A DNA stretch of 64,000 nucleotides from Bacteroides sp. ET71 (GTDB lineage Bacteria > Bacteroidota > Bacteroidia > Bacteroidales > Bacteroidaceae): the NCBI RefSeq assembly GCF_023336905.1, contig NZ_JAMBLS010000010.1, positions 1 to 64,000 of the forward strand, read 5' to 3'. Positions 43,821 to 53,532 of the stretch are shown here, piece by piece. Under the pieces are notes generated by a model. The model saw nothing but the letters and a program-made list of their open reading frames with translations. It made no database searches and had not been told where the DNA came from. The number at the start of each line of letters is the position of its first letter. The first letter of the stretch is position 1. A program made the translations under genes and the position numbers.

Positions 43821-44726
43821 TCATTCAATCTTTGGAGGGGCAAGAAGTTTATCCAATTCAGTCCTGCTTATGAAGGTGTATTTGCCTTTCTTTATCTTAG
43901 AAATATGGTGCCATTTCACATAATGGTAAAGCTGGTCGCGCGTGAGGTTGAACTTCTCCATTGCTTCTGCCACGGTATAATACATCGTTTCTTCCGGCTT
44001 GGCAATTCCTTTGGCAATGTCCACGTGCTTTTTCGAGTAATACACCATAATGCCTTCCTTCTTCTTTGGAATGGCGTTTTTGTAGGCAAAGGTGTAGATA
44101 GCGGACAAAGTCATGCCGAACTTTTCCTGCATTTCCTGCGTGCTGTACCATTCGGTGATGTCTGGGTCAGGGGCTTTCTTGGCAAAGTAGGCATCAATAT
44201 GTTTTTTACTCCAATAGGTCTTGCCACGATTGAAGGTGCGTGGAATGTTATGCTTCTTGGCAATAACGAATATCCACGATTCATTAACATGGTATTTTCC
44301 CTTGACTTCGGAGGTGGTGTAGAAGTCGGTGATAGGAGCTTTTTCTTTTGTCGGAGTATGGAACTCTATAGGAGTATTGAACAATTTCTCAATATCCTCT
44401 TTCTTTAAAAAGTATTTAAAACCTAATCGAATGACCTTCAATTCACCTCTTTTAATGTAACCATAAATAGTTGGTCGAGTTACTCCAAGATAAATAGCTG
44501 TCTCAGTGATTGTAAGAAAAGGTTTATCTTTTATTATGGTAATAGGCTTTTCTTCAATCTTCTTTTCGATGTTTTGATTGTTTATCTTAATCGCCTCATC
44601 ACGCTTTCTCTTTTTATAGAGTGCGTTGGCGCATTGTTTAGAACAACACGCTGTAGTTGTCTTTTGGGCGATAAACTCTTTACCGCACCAAGCACAAATT
44701 CTTTTAATTTTCAAATTACTGCTCAT
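43821..44726 (-). CDS. Zinc-finger protein with four excisionase-like HTH units
   Basis: A 301-residue protein. The N-terminus has a Cys4 finger (CAWCGKEF ... CSKQC, then ALYKKRKR). Four similar winged HTH units follow: LTITETAIYLGVTRPTIYGYIKRGELKVIRLGFKYFLKKEDIEKLF; YTTSEVKGKYHVNESWIFVIAKKHNIPRTFNRGKTYWSKKHIDAYF; YSTQEMQEKFGMTLSAIYTFAYKNAIPKK; and YYTVAEAMEKFNLTRDQLYHYVKWHHISKIKKGKYTFISRTELDKLL. It starts upstream of the integrase of element A on the same strand and likely regulates or assists excision. Confidence 0.8.
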   Translation of the reverse strand: MSSNLKIKRICAWCGKEFIAQKTTTACCSKQCANALYKKRKRDEAIKINNQNIEKKIEEKPITIIKDKPFLTITETAIYLGVTRPTIYGYIKRGELKVIRLGFKYFLKKEDIEKLFNTPIEFHTPTKEKAPITDFYTTSEVKGKYHVNESWIFVIAKKHNIPRTFNRGKTYWSKKHIDAYFAKKAPDPDITEWYSTQEMQEKFGMTLSAIYTFAYKNAIPKKKEGIMVYYSKKHVDIAKGIAKPEETMYYTVAEAMEKFNLTRDQLYHYVKWHHISKIKKGKYTFISRTELDKLLAPPKIE

Positions 44727-45562
44727 TTTATTTCGTCTTTATTTCTCCATTATTTCTGTCAAATCCCGTAAAACCACGTAAAATGGCGTAAAGTTTCTCT
44801 ACTACCTTGCTTGAGGTTTTTATAGGTCTTGCGTCCGAGTTACAAATACGGTACAAAAATGAGCAGAAAAAGACCTTCCAACGATGAATATCGCTGAATG
44901 AGCAAAAATAAAAGGCGCTCAAAATGAGTGCCTTACTAATCAATGATGATTGATGTTAATCGTTTGTAAGTATATATTACTTGCCGACGCAGCATATCGA
45001 ACTGCTTGAAAACAAAAGAATTGGCATTTAAACGGTAGAAAAGCCATTTTTCGCTTGTTTTTCAGGCTCAAAACTGCCTATTTTGCCACTCTTTTCTCTT
45101 GAATCGGAACCAACGGGAAAACTGCCGTTTCCCGTCCGAAGTCCACCTATTTTCTATCCGTTGCGAAGATACGAAATAAGCGGTAATTTCACCAACTGAA
45201 GTCAACTAAAAACAAGATGCAGTCACGAAGATTTTTGCAGCCAAAAGAAAAACATGTTGTGTCGTGTATGGATTCTGGTCAACAGGGTAGGTTGTCTGGC
45301 GAAGCCATTTCTTTTCTTCCCTTTGTTCTGACTTTACTTTATTAGGCGTATATATGAGTACGGTGATAAAGTAAAGTTACTTTTTAGAATATGCCGGACC
45401 AGGGAAGATTTGGTGGATATTGACAAAATAGCGAAAAAAGATTTGGTGGAAAGTATAACCCTCATTGTTTATCTACTTGCATCACTAAAAACATAGTTAT
45501 ATGGAAAGTGATATTTTCAGCAGAAAAACATATTGAATATGCTTTTATATTAAAATAATATC
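44727..45562. other. Non-coding stretch, likely end region of element A
   Basis: About 840 bp without a gene I can support. It must contain the promoter of the four-HTH gene and possibly one end of element A beyond it. I could not find the end: no matching repeat was identified near the left side of A. The region is AT-rich with short repeats but no clear long hairpin. Confidence 0.4.
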
Positions 45563-45570
45563 TATCTTTG
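45563..45570 (+). promoter_or_regulatory. Putative -7 box before abiEi
   Basis: TATCTTTG matches TAnnTTTG and lies only 5 bp upstream of the abiEi ATG. If used, the transcript would start at or near the start codon, so the mRNA would be leaderless. AbiEi proteins repress their own promoter, so the repressor should bind here. Confidence 0.5.
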
Positions 45571-45574
45571 TGCT

Positions 45575-46201
45575 ATGAACAATCCATTGCGACAGTTGGG
45601 AAATATCCCTGTTACGGCTTCCGTTTTGGAGTCCCTGTTTCCACATATCAAGGGCGGAAACCAGAAACTCAGGTTACTTGAGCGTGACAAACAGATAATA
45701 CGTCTCAAGAAAGGGCTTTATGTGTGCAGTCCTGAAATAACGGGGAAAACACTTTCGACCGAATTGATAGCTAATCATCTGTATGCTCCATCATATGTTT
45801 CCATGTCATCGGCTTTGCGTTACTATGGGCTGATACCGGAAGAGGTTTACACCAAACAGTCCATGACTTTGAAGTATGCCAAGAACTTTGACACGCCGTT
45901 TGGCAGGTTTGAATATACACATATATCTAAGGCCGCATTTCCTGTAGGACTGACAAGTATCAAGAAAGATGGCTACGCATTTGTGATGGCTACACCGGAA
46001 AAGGCTCTTTGTGATCTGATTGCAAATTCTCCAAAAGTGAATTTGCGCTATCTGAAAGATGCCGAGATTTATCTGGAGGAGGATATACGGATGGAACGAG
46101 AAGATTTTATGCAGATGGATGCCGGGGTATTTGAAGAATACATCAAGGTCGGCAAAAAGTCTGATTCGATACGCACATTACTTAAATTGCTGAAGAAATG
46201 A
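45575..46201 (+). CDS. abiEi: AbiEi-family antitoxin and repressor
   Basis: A 208-residue type IV antitoxin. The N-terminal winged HTH (FPHIKGGNQKLRLLERDKQIIRLKKGLYVC) precedes a C-terminal domain (SYVSMSSALRYYGLIPEEVYTKQSMTL ... FVMATPEKALCDLIANSPKVNLRYL) typical of AbiEi. It binds its own promoter and counters the AbiEii nucleotidyltransferase. It overlaps the toxin gene by 4 bp (ATGA). Confidence 0.88.
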   Translation: MNNPLRQLGNIPVTASVLESLFPHIKGGNQKLRLLERDKQIIRLKKGLYVCSPEITGKTLSTELIANHLYAPSYVSMSSALRYYGLIPEEVYTKQSMTLKYAKNFDTPFGRFEYTHISKAAFPVGLTSIKKDGYAFVMATPEKALCDLIANSPKVNLRYLKDAEIYLEEDIRMEREDFMQMDAGVFEEYIKVGKKSDSIRTLLKLLKK

Positions 46202-47025
46202 AGAATGAGATTTATGACAATATGCTCTCGGCATACGATATGGCTACGGAGCAACAGAAGCGGAACGCCATATTTGAAGTGAACCAGCAGGTGATACTTG
46301 CAGGGCTCTACAACGGTGGCTTCTTCGACGTGGCTGCTTTCTATGGCGGTACCTGCCTCAGAATTTTTCATGGCCTCCAGCGCTTCAGCGAGGATATGGA
46401 TTTTTCCCTTCTAGCTCCCGATGACAAGTTTGATTTCACGAAATACTTCCAGCCCATCATAGATGAATTTGCCATTGTCGGTCGTGAGGTGGAGATTAAA
46501 AAGAAGGACAAAAAGGGATTCGGGAAGGTGGAATCCGCTTTCCTGAAAGACAATACGGATGTGTATGATGTATCTTTCCAGACCGATAAATCCATAAAAA
46601 TAAAAATTGAGGTTGATACTCAACCCCCGTTGAATTTCAGAACGGAGCAAAAACTGCTTTTACAACCGCACTCCTTCATGACACGCTGTTTCACTTTGCC
46701 GGATTTGTTTGCCGGGAAGATGCACGCATTGGTGTACAGGGGCTGGAAAAACAGGGTGAAAGGTCGTGACTGGTATGATTTTGAATGGTATGTTCGCCAT
46801 AATGTACCTCTTGATTTTGCCCATCTCGCAGAACGTGTCCGCCAGTTCAACAATGAAGAAATCGGACAGGCGGAGTTCTTGGCTCAATTGAAGGACAGAT
46901 TAGTTTCGGCGAACATTAATCAGGTAAAGAGCGATGTTCTTCCCTTTGTTAGGAATCCCAAGGAACTTGACATCTGGTCAAACGATTATTTTGTCCAGTT
47001 GGCAGATATGATGAAGTTTGAATAA
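46198..47025 (+). CDS. abiEii: AbiEii-family nucleotidyltransferase toxin
   Basis: A 275-residue protein with the DUF1814/nucleotidyltransferase core FYGGTCLRIFHGLQRFSEDMDFSL at residues 48-71 (GG, RxxxG and DxD elements present) and KIEVDT as a later acidic strand. AbiEii adds nucleotides, probably to tRNA, and causes reversible growth arrest. Together with AbiEi it forms a type IV toxin-antitoxin pair with abortive-infection activity. Intact. Confidence 0.88.
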   Translation: MKNEIYDNMLSAYDMATEQQKRNAIFEVNQQVILAGLYNGGFFDVAAFYGGTCLRIFHGLQRFSEDMDFSLLAPDDKFDFTKYFQPIIDEFAIVGREVEIKKKDKKGFGKVESAFLKDNTDVYDVSFQTDKSIKIKIEVDTQPPLNFRTEQKLLLQPHSFMTRCFTLPDLFAGKMHALVYRGWKNRVKGRDWYDFEWYVRHNVPLDFAHLAERVRQFNNEEIGQAEFLAQLKDRLVSANINQVKSDVLPFVRNPKELDIWSNDYFVQLADMMKFE

Positions 47026-47047
47026 TAACAGTTAATATTTACTGATT

Positions 47048-47665
47048 ATGGCAAAACAGATTTTGATTGGCATTAAGGAAAAGAAACTGAGTGAGGTTGC
47101 GCACTATCTTATGATATATTTCCCATATAACGAGGAAATGTGCAGCTATACGGATGTATGGATGGGAGAACAACTGTACGAGAACAAATATCCGTTGGTT
47201 TCTAAAGGTTTGTGGTCAGGAATAATCGACTTGAAAACAAATAAGTTGCTAAATTGGAAGTCTGAATATGGGGATATGTACTTACAAGCCAAAGTCTGCG
47301 ACAGCGGCACGTATTTCCTGCTCGATAAAGATAAAAAAGCAATATGTAAGATTGCCGGATATGTCCCAAACGGCCTGATTCCGGAGTCAGATGACTGCGG
47401 TGACTATATCCGTTTAAGGATCAATAGTGACGGCTCGATAGAAAACTGGCCTGAGAATCCGGACTATTCTGATTTTATAGAAGGCTCTGAGTCTGTTGAA
47501 AGAATTGACACGGATATCGAAGAAGAACCGATACTGGATACCAGAGTTGAGTTCACTTACAGCCAACTTATGGCAAAATTGCTTCGGTTGCCTAAATTCT
47601 TGCAGCTGGAAATAGGCAAAGCGTTAGTGGCAAATGCTTCGGATGGATTTGAGGAAGACGAATGA
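47048..47665 (+). CDS. Unknown protein, 205 aa, between AbiE and protease-STAND genes
   Basis: No family recognised. It begins MAKQILIGIKEKKLSEVAHYLMIYFPYNEEMCSYTDVWMGEQLYE and has a Trp/Tyr/Asp-rich middle (GYVPNGLIPESDDCGDYIRLRINSDGSIENWPENPDYSDFIEG) and an acidic tail. Soluble, no membrane segment. It follows AbiEii by 22 bp and precedes the protease-STAND gene by about 106 bp, so it may belong to either system. Known AVAST type I systems have an extra small gene, but I cannot show this is its counterpart. Confidence 0.6.
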   Translation: MAKQILIGIKEKKLSEVAHYLMIYFPYNEEMCSYTDVWMGEQLYENKYPLVSKGLWSGIIDLKTNKLLNWKSEYGDMYLQAKVCDSGTYFLLDKDKKAICKIAGYVPNGLIPESDDCGDYIRLRINSDGSIENWPENPDYSDFIEGSESVERIDTDIEEEPILDTRVEFTYSQLMAKLLRLPKFLQLEIGKALVANASDGFEEDE

Positions 47666-47771
47666 ATAAGATTTCCTTATGTTCTACAGGTGTGAAAATA
47701 ATGGTTATTTTGGGAATGACAAGAAGTCTATATAGGATTTTCATGAGAAGATGTGAAAAAAAATGACATAA

Positions 47772-50700
47772 ATGATTATGACGGATACATGTCTTAATAT
47801 AATAACGCAGTTAACGGTTGAATTACATAAAGATGATACCTCAAAAGAAAAGTTGGGGACTGGTGTGCTTTATACCAATAGGAAATTGTCTGGGGTGATA
47901 TATGTTTTGACGGCCAAGCATTGCCTTGTAAAGTTAGGGGAAAAAGGTAGGGTATCGTTAAGAATTTATAAACCTGATACCAGTACATACGAATACGTTA
48001 CCCCTGTTAAGCAAAAAATTTTGCTTCATCCCGTAGACGATGCAGGTATAATCATTATTAATAAACGAGAGCTTGCCCCGGTTGTCTCTGACCTTCCATC
48101 GGTGTACGTGATTGATAAGAATTTTGGAGTTGACGAAGCAGTGAGTAAGGGATTCCCTGTGGCAACCCTTGATCAGACCAACGAAAATGGAGAGTCATTC
48201 TTGGCAATGATCAGAATGACTTACCTTCATGAAGATATAACTGAGAATGTATTCCAGCTTTCTACAAATGACGATTATAGTGAAGATACAATTATCGGAA
48301 TGTCAGGTTCCGGTATTTTTATAGAAGCTTGTGAGGAGTTGTATATTAATGGAATTTTCATTAGGTACACTGATGAGGAGCGTGGAAAGGTTATAAGTGC
48401 TCAGAGGTTGATTTCCTTCAATAAACTGCTGGAAAAAGAGTATAAAAAGAAAATGTCATTGTCATTCCTCGGGTATCACGGTTTAGGACATAAGACATTA
48501 AAAAACAATGTTGAAGATTCCGTAGCAAACTTGGGTCCAAGATATTGTAAGAAAGTCAATGTTAAGACAGGAGCTGCCAAGTATTTTGACTGCGTGGCAA
48601 AAACTCCTGCATATTTTGAGCGATTGTACAAAAATATAGATTCTTGGTTAACAGAGAAAAGCTATAGAACAAGAAAGGATTCTATTAGAATAGGCCAGTT
48701 AGAATCTCATCTTAAAGCGATTCGAGACGATTTTATTGTAGCATTGGCAGATTTGGATCAACATGTAGATTCTATCATTGATTTTTCAGGTTTGATGAAG
48801 CGCGTTGAATCTCTTCAAAACGAAATAGAAGAAGTTAGACTTAGATTTTATTCTGATTATTCCTCGACAAAAAAAGATGATAATGTAAGGAAAGAGCTTG
48901 AAGCTGATGAAGCCAGATTATCAGAAATATCTCAAGATTTGTATTCATTCACTGAAAACTTTGAAGATTTAAAGATTAATCTAGCAAACAATCCCTATTT
49001 GATAATTAAGGGTGAAGCTGGTTGTGGAAAGTCGCATTTGTTAGGTGATGTTGCCAGTAAGAGAATCGATGATGGTCTGCCCACTTTGTTGTTCTTAGGA
49101 ACAGACTTCTCTGAGGGGGCTTATGAAACAACCATTACTTCAAAAGTAGGTTTTGTAGGTTCTTTCCGGGAATTCCTATCCAGTTTCAATCAGATAGGAA
49201 CCCAAGTAGGTTCGAGGGCACTTCTGATGATTGATGCGCTGAATGAAGGACCTCAGGCTGTATTATGGAAAGACAAACTTTCTGGACTTATCAAGTCTCT
49301 TAAAGACTATCCTGCGATAGGTTTAGTGGTGTCAGTGCGTGATACATACTTTGATGATGTTATTCCCGATGGGGTGGAAACTGATTCGGGAGCTACCGTT
49401 ATTGAGCATAAAGGATTTAAAGGTTTGGAATATGAGGCGGTAAGACAGTTCTGTTCGGCGTATGAGTTGAACTTGCCCAATGTTCCCATTCTTACACCTG
49501 AGTTTTGTAACCCTTTATTTTTGAAGATAATTTGCGATACACTTGAAACCTCTGGAGAGAAAAATTTTCCTAAAGGATTTAATGGCGTTTCATCACTGTT
49601 TAATCAGTACTTCAAGAATTTGGATAAGAAGTTTGCTGAAAAGAGATCCGAATATAAATATAGGGATGTTGTCAGTGCGGCGGTTAAACTGCTGGCATTC
49701 CCTATATTTGAGGCTAAATATAATCTTCTAAGGATAAAAGATGCAGACTCATTATTGCAACAACAATTTCCTTCTTGTCATAATTTGCTTGCAGATCTAA
49801 TAGACAACAATTTGCTGCTTAAAACGAAGTATTCTTTTGATGGAGAAAATATCGACGGTGTTGTTTTCTCTTATCAGAGGATCAGTGATTTTATAATTGC
49901 GCGTGAAATTGTCAATAAGTTTCGAGATTGGGAATCGTTTGCAGAAAACATAAATACAGACAAAACTTTGCATTCCATTTTTGTAGACAAGCATTGGTCA
50001 TTCAACGGAATTCTAGAAGCTATGGCTATCTTAATCCCCGAGAGATTTTCTCATGAGATGACAGATGTCATTCATTTCATTCCAGAAGATGAGTTTGAAA
50101 GAGTATATTATACATGTCTTGACACAATTTCTGAGGCCGAGATAAATAGTTTGTGTTGGCGCACTATAGAATCCATTGACAAAAAAACTATAAGGCAGTT
50201 TCTAGGCTCCAAATATTGCAATATAGATTCTGATTATTGGTATAATAAATTGGTAGAGTTTTCAACTATCCCTAATCATCCTTTTAATGCTGATTATTTT
50301 CATACACTAATGATGGGGTTTACCATGCCAAAACGTGATGGCAGATTCCAATTCTTTTTCAATGGTTGCGCAGGATATGATGATAACAGGTGTGCCAATC
50401 CTCTGCGGCGTTTGATAGACTGGGCATGGGCTGAAAATGTATCTGTAAAAGCAGATCCCGAATCAACTAGATTGGCAGCCATTATGCTTTGTTGGTTGCT
50501 GTCATCAACATATATTAAACACAGAGATGAGGCAACAAAAGCTCTTGTCAACCTTCTTTCTGAGCAGGTAGAAGTATTGATTGAAACGCTACGCCAGTTT
50601 GAGAATGTGGATGATATGTATATCTATGAACGGTTGTATGCTGTGGCTTACGGGGTCGCATTGCGGACTTCATCACGCGATGGGCTGTTGAAACTTGCAA

Positions 50701-52472
50701 GATATGTATATGAAACCATTTTCAAACGTAATAACCCACCAAAAAATATTTTACTGCGAGATTATGCAAGAAATATTGTTGAGTACGCCAGATATAAGGG
50801 GGCTATAACTGCTGTTGATATGAAAAAGGTTCGCCCGCCATATGCGACCACACTCCCTACATGGCCTGCCGATGATGAAGTTAACTACTTTCATATTGAT
50901 TATGATGCACCAGATTTCAAGGAAAGAAAAGGTTCGGAGCAAAACCTAATTTGGGAATCGGTGAAAGGTGGGTTGGCGGATTTCTGGAATAAGATAGCTA
51001 TGCCGACAATCGAACACTTTTATCCAATACCGATTTCTGATGAAAAAGAATTCAATAAAGCATTACGTCTGTTTAAGGGAAGTATGAAGAAACTGGCTAA
51101 AAATATGTGTGAAAGGAAAGCTGTTTTAATCTTAAATAGGCAAAAAGGGCTAAAGAATGCTAGCGAAAACGATACTATGTTCGAAATTATTTGTAATAAG
51201 ATAGAAAAGTTAATGTCGGTAGAGCAGAAAAAGGCTTTATACGAAATAATGATTCCTTTTAAAGTAAGGGAATTACCTTTGAAGCAACATCATTATGATA
51301 GATTTCCAACTGAAGGGATTAGAAATTGGGTTGTTAAGAGAGCCTATGAATTAGGATTTGATGTGAATTTGCATGGTGCTTACGATCGTTTTGCAAAGAA
51401 CTGGACGTTCCGTAATTCAGATAAAAGAATAGACCGCATAGGAAAGAAATATCAGTGGATAGCCTTTCATGAGATTATGGGGATCTTGGCAGACAATTAC
51501 AAATATGAGGATGATTATGCAAACGAGGGCTCTGGAGGATATGAGCTGTTTCATGGAACATGGCAATCTTTTCTGAGAAATATCAATCCTTCAATGATTG
51601 CAAGAGTAAAAAGCGTTGAGAGTGAGGCTGCGGATGATAACTGGGCGGCTGAAGAACACGAATGGTATGAGGAAGAACAGTTTGATAACTGGGAGTATTC
51701 TGGTACAAATGAATCATGGGCATCCATGATTAGAGATTTGCCAGATCCTGTTTCTTTAATCCAAAAATTGGATGATAACGGCATAGAATGGTTGACCCTG
51801 AATAACTCCAGGAGTTGGGATGAACCCAAAGACATTGGTAAGGAAAAATATGAGTATAAACACTTAAAGCATGATGTCTATTTGGCTGCAGATGCCATCC
51901 TTGTAAAGCAACAAGACAAAGAGGAGGCAATACAGTCTTTAGATGGTAGAGATTTATGGAATGGTGTAGAATTACCAACCGACGACTGGCAATATCTTGT
52001 GAACAGGGAAAAATACTGGTCACCAGCATATAAAGATGTTTATAGAAACCGACAAGGTTGGGCAAATTCAATAGATGGGCTAGATGTACCATATTATTAT
52101 TCTTGTGAGCAAGCCTGCGGACATATTGAAGCTGACATGTCAGGCACTATCAGCAAATATAGCATTCCGTGCAGGTTATTATTCGAGGGTATGGGCATGG
52201 AGTATGATTCACATGACGGTCAATATTTGGATAAAGACGGCAACCTTGTGGCGTTAACATATGGGTACGACCAGATTTTGGTTAAAAAGGAGCCTCTTTT
52301 ACGATTTTTGAAGCAAAGTGGACTGGCTATCTTGTGGATTGTACGGGGGGAAAAGCGGGTATATATAAGTGGAGGAATGGGATGTCAGTGCCTATATGCC
52401 CCATGTGGAGTATATTATTTGGATGATAACAATGTTCCGGAAGGTGTCCTTAGAACATATAAGAGAGTGTGA
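47772..52472 (+). CDS. Trypsin-like protease / STAND NTPase (AVAST type I-like sensor)
   Basis: A 1566-residue protein. Residues 1-230 are a trypsin/HtrA-like protease: VLTAKHCLV (H50), HPVDDAGIIII (D89 or D90) and IIGMSGSGIF (S178). A coiled linker follows, then a STAND NTPase: Walker A GEAGCGKS (414-421) and Walker B RALLMIDALNEG (482-493). The remaining 1000 residues are a long helical sensor-like region with Trp/Asp-rich C-terminus. AVAST proteins of this shape detect conserved phage proteins and activate an attached effector, here the protease. The next gene, an MBL-fold enzyme, starts 1 bp after the stop, as in type I AVAST. The type assignment is from family knowledge. Confidence 0.75.
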   Translation: MIMTDTCLNIITQLTVELHKDDTSKEKLGTGVLYTNRKLSGVIYVLTAKHCLVKLGEKGRVSLRIYKPDTSTYEYVTPVKQKILLHPVDDAGIIIINKRELAPVVSDLPSVYVIDKNFGVDEAVSKGFPVATLDQTNENGESFLAMIRMTYLHEDITENVFQLSTNDDYSEDTIIGMSGSGIFIEACEELYINGIFIRYTDEERGKVISAQRLISFNKLLEKEYKKKMSLSFLGYHGLGHKTLKNNVEDSVANLGPRYCKKVNVKTGAAKYFDCVAKTPAYFERLYKNIDSWLTEKSYRTRKDSIRIGQLESHLKAIRDDFIVALADLDQHVDSIIDFSGLMKRVESLQNEIEEVRLRFYSDYSSTKKDDNVRKELEADEARLSEISQDLYSFTENFEDLKINLANNPYLIIKGEAGCGKSHLLGDVASKRIDDGLPTLLFLGTDFSEGAYETTITSKVGFVGSFREFLSSFNQIGTQVGSRALLMIDALNEGPQAVLWKDKLSGLIKSLKDYPAIGLVVSVRDTYFDDVIPDGVETDSGATVIEHKGFKGLEYEAVRQFCSAYELNLPNVPILTPEFCNPLFLKIICDTLETSGEKNFPKGFNGVSSLFNQYFKNLDKKFAEKRSEYKYRDVVSAAVKLLAFPIFEAKYNLLRIKDADSLLQQQFPSCHNLLADLIDNNLLLKTKYSFDGENIDGVVFSYQRISDFIIAREIVNKFRDWESFAENINTDKTLHSIFVDKHWSFNGILEAMAILIPERFSHEMTDVIHFIPEDEFERVYYTCLDTISEAEINSLCWRTIESIDKKTIRQFLGSKYCNIDSDYWYNKLVEFSTIPNHPFNADYFHTLMMGFTMPKRDGRFQFFFNGCAGYDDNRCANPLRRLIDWAWAENVSVKADPESTRLAAIMLCWLLSSTYIKHRDEATKALVNLLSEQVEVLIETLRQFENVDDMYIYERLYAVAYGVALRTSSRDGLLKLARYVYETIFKRNNPPKNILLRDYARNIVEYARYKGAITAVDMKKVRPPYATTLPTWPADDEVNYFHIDYDAPDFKERKGSEQNLIWESVKGGLADFWNKIAMPTIEHFYPIPISDEKEFNKALRLFKGSMKKLAKNMCERKAVLILNRQKGLKNASENDTMFEIICNKIEKLMSVEQKKALYEIMIPFKVRELPLKQHHYDRFPTEGIRNWVVKRAYELGFDVNLHGAYDRFAKNWTFRNSDKRIDRIGKKYQWIAFHEIMGILADNYKYEDDYANEGSGGYELFHGTWQSFLRNINPSMIARVKSVESEAADDNWAAEEHEWYEEEQFDNWEYSGTNESWASMIRDLPDPVSLIQKLDDNGIEWLTLNNSRSWDEPKDIGKEKYEYKHLKHDVYLAADAILVKQQDKEEAIQSLDGRDLWNGVELPTDDWQYLVNREKYWSPAYKDVYRNRQGWANSIDGLDVPYYYSCEQACGHIEADMSGTISKYSIPCRLLFEGMGMEYDSHDGQYLDKDGNLVALTYGYDQILVKKEPLLRFLKQSGLAILWIVRGEKRVYISGGMGCQCLYAPCGVYYLDDNNVPEGVLRTYKRV

Positions 52473-52473
52473 T

Positions 52474-53532
52474 ATGAGACTGTTCTGTTACAAAGCAAAG
52501 TGTGGTGATGCATTTCATCTACAATATGAGGGTGAAAGTGGTAGATGTCGTAACATATTTCTTGACATGGGGTACTCTAAGACTTATACCCAGGTGTTGA
52601 AAGGTGTTATTTCAAATCTTATTAGGAGTTCAGAACAGATAGATGCTTTGTTCTTGTCCCATATTCATGATGACCACATTGGCGGAGCTGGTAGATTCAT
52701 AAAAGATATTCAAAAAGATTGTGCTTTGGGGAATGTTGTTTGTCGGTGGATATATAATCCGCCAAGAATGTATGATGTTGAACAAACTTTTGATAATAAG
52801 AATGGAGTGCTATGTGGCATAGTCTCAGGGGATAAAGTCTATGAATATATTCAGTCACATAGCCCATTAGATTTGGGTGATGTTATAGAGGGGATGTCTT
52901 TTAGTATTGATGGAATGAGGATAACAATCCTTTCTCCTGATGAGGACAAACTGAACCTACTTAGAGAAAAATATTCAAACAATCGTCCATTGTGTAAGTC
53001 TGAAACAAATGAGATTAGTGTTGAAGCGGGTAATGTTGTTGATGATTATGCAACATCACTGAATGATTTTAATACAGACTGTTTTCAAGAAGACATAAGT
53101 GTTGAGAACGCCAGCAGTATAGCCGCATTGTTTGAGTGTGTGGGGAAAAGAATTTTATGGCTTTCTGACTCTGTGCCATCAGTTATAATACACTCATTGT
53201 TTAAACTAGGATATTGTGAAGCGAACAAACTGCATTGCGATGCTGTCTTGCTTTCGCATCATGGAAGTGTAGCAAATAATAGCTTAGCTCTATTTAAGAT
53301 GATACAATGTGAAAAGTATATTATTAGCGCAGATGGAATTAATCGTTATTGTCTACCAAACAAAGAAACTGTAGCAAGAATAATTTCTGCTTCTTCGAAA
53401 CTACCTGTAACGCTGTATTTAAATTATGATGATGGCCGGTTGGTGAGAATGTTTAAATCTGATGTCCCAGAGTATGTGAAATCAATGATTGATATTCATT
53501 ATTTACATGATATGGAGGCTATCGATTTATGA
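52474..53532 (+). CDS. MBL-fold metallohydrolase (AVAST type I-like partner)
   Basis: A 352-residue metallo-beta-lactamase-fold protein. The metal motif SHIHDDHIGG is at residues 62-71 (HxHxDH). Further ligands are likely in DAVLLSHHGSVANNS and IISADG. The closing region has the TYLNYDDG-like pattern TLYLNYDDGRLVRM. The ATG at 52474 is used; the frame extends upstream into the STAND gene but those residues are not family-like. It may cleave nucleic acid or a nucleotide messenger in the AVAST response. It ends 34 bp before the outer IS256-type element. Confidence 0.8.
   Translation: MRLFCYKAKCGDAFHLQYEGESGRCRNIFLDMGYSKTYTQVLKGVISNLIRSSEQIDALFLSHIHDDHIGGAGRFIKDIQKDCALGNVVCRWIYNPPRMYDVEQTFDNKNGVLCGIVSGDKVYEYIQSHSPLDLGDVIEGMSFSIDGMRITILSPDEDKLNLLREKYSNNRPLCKSETNEISVEAGNVVDDYATSLNDFNTDCFQEDISVENASSIAALFECVGKRILWLSDSVPSVIIHSLFKLGYCEANKLHCDAVLLSHHGSVANNSLALFKMIQCEKYIISADGINRYCLPNKETVARIISASSKLPVTLYLNYDDGRLVRMFKSDVPEYVKSMIDIHYLHDMEAIDL

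Noticed and set aside
44728-44943. 71-codon minus-strand open frame upstream of the four-HTH gene
   Set aside because: No recognisable pattern and it occupies the expected promoter area.
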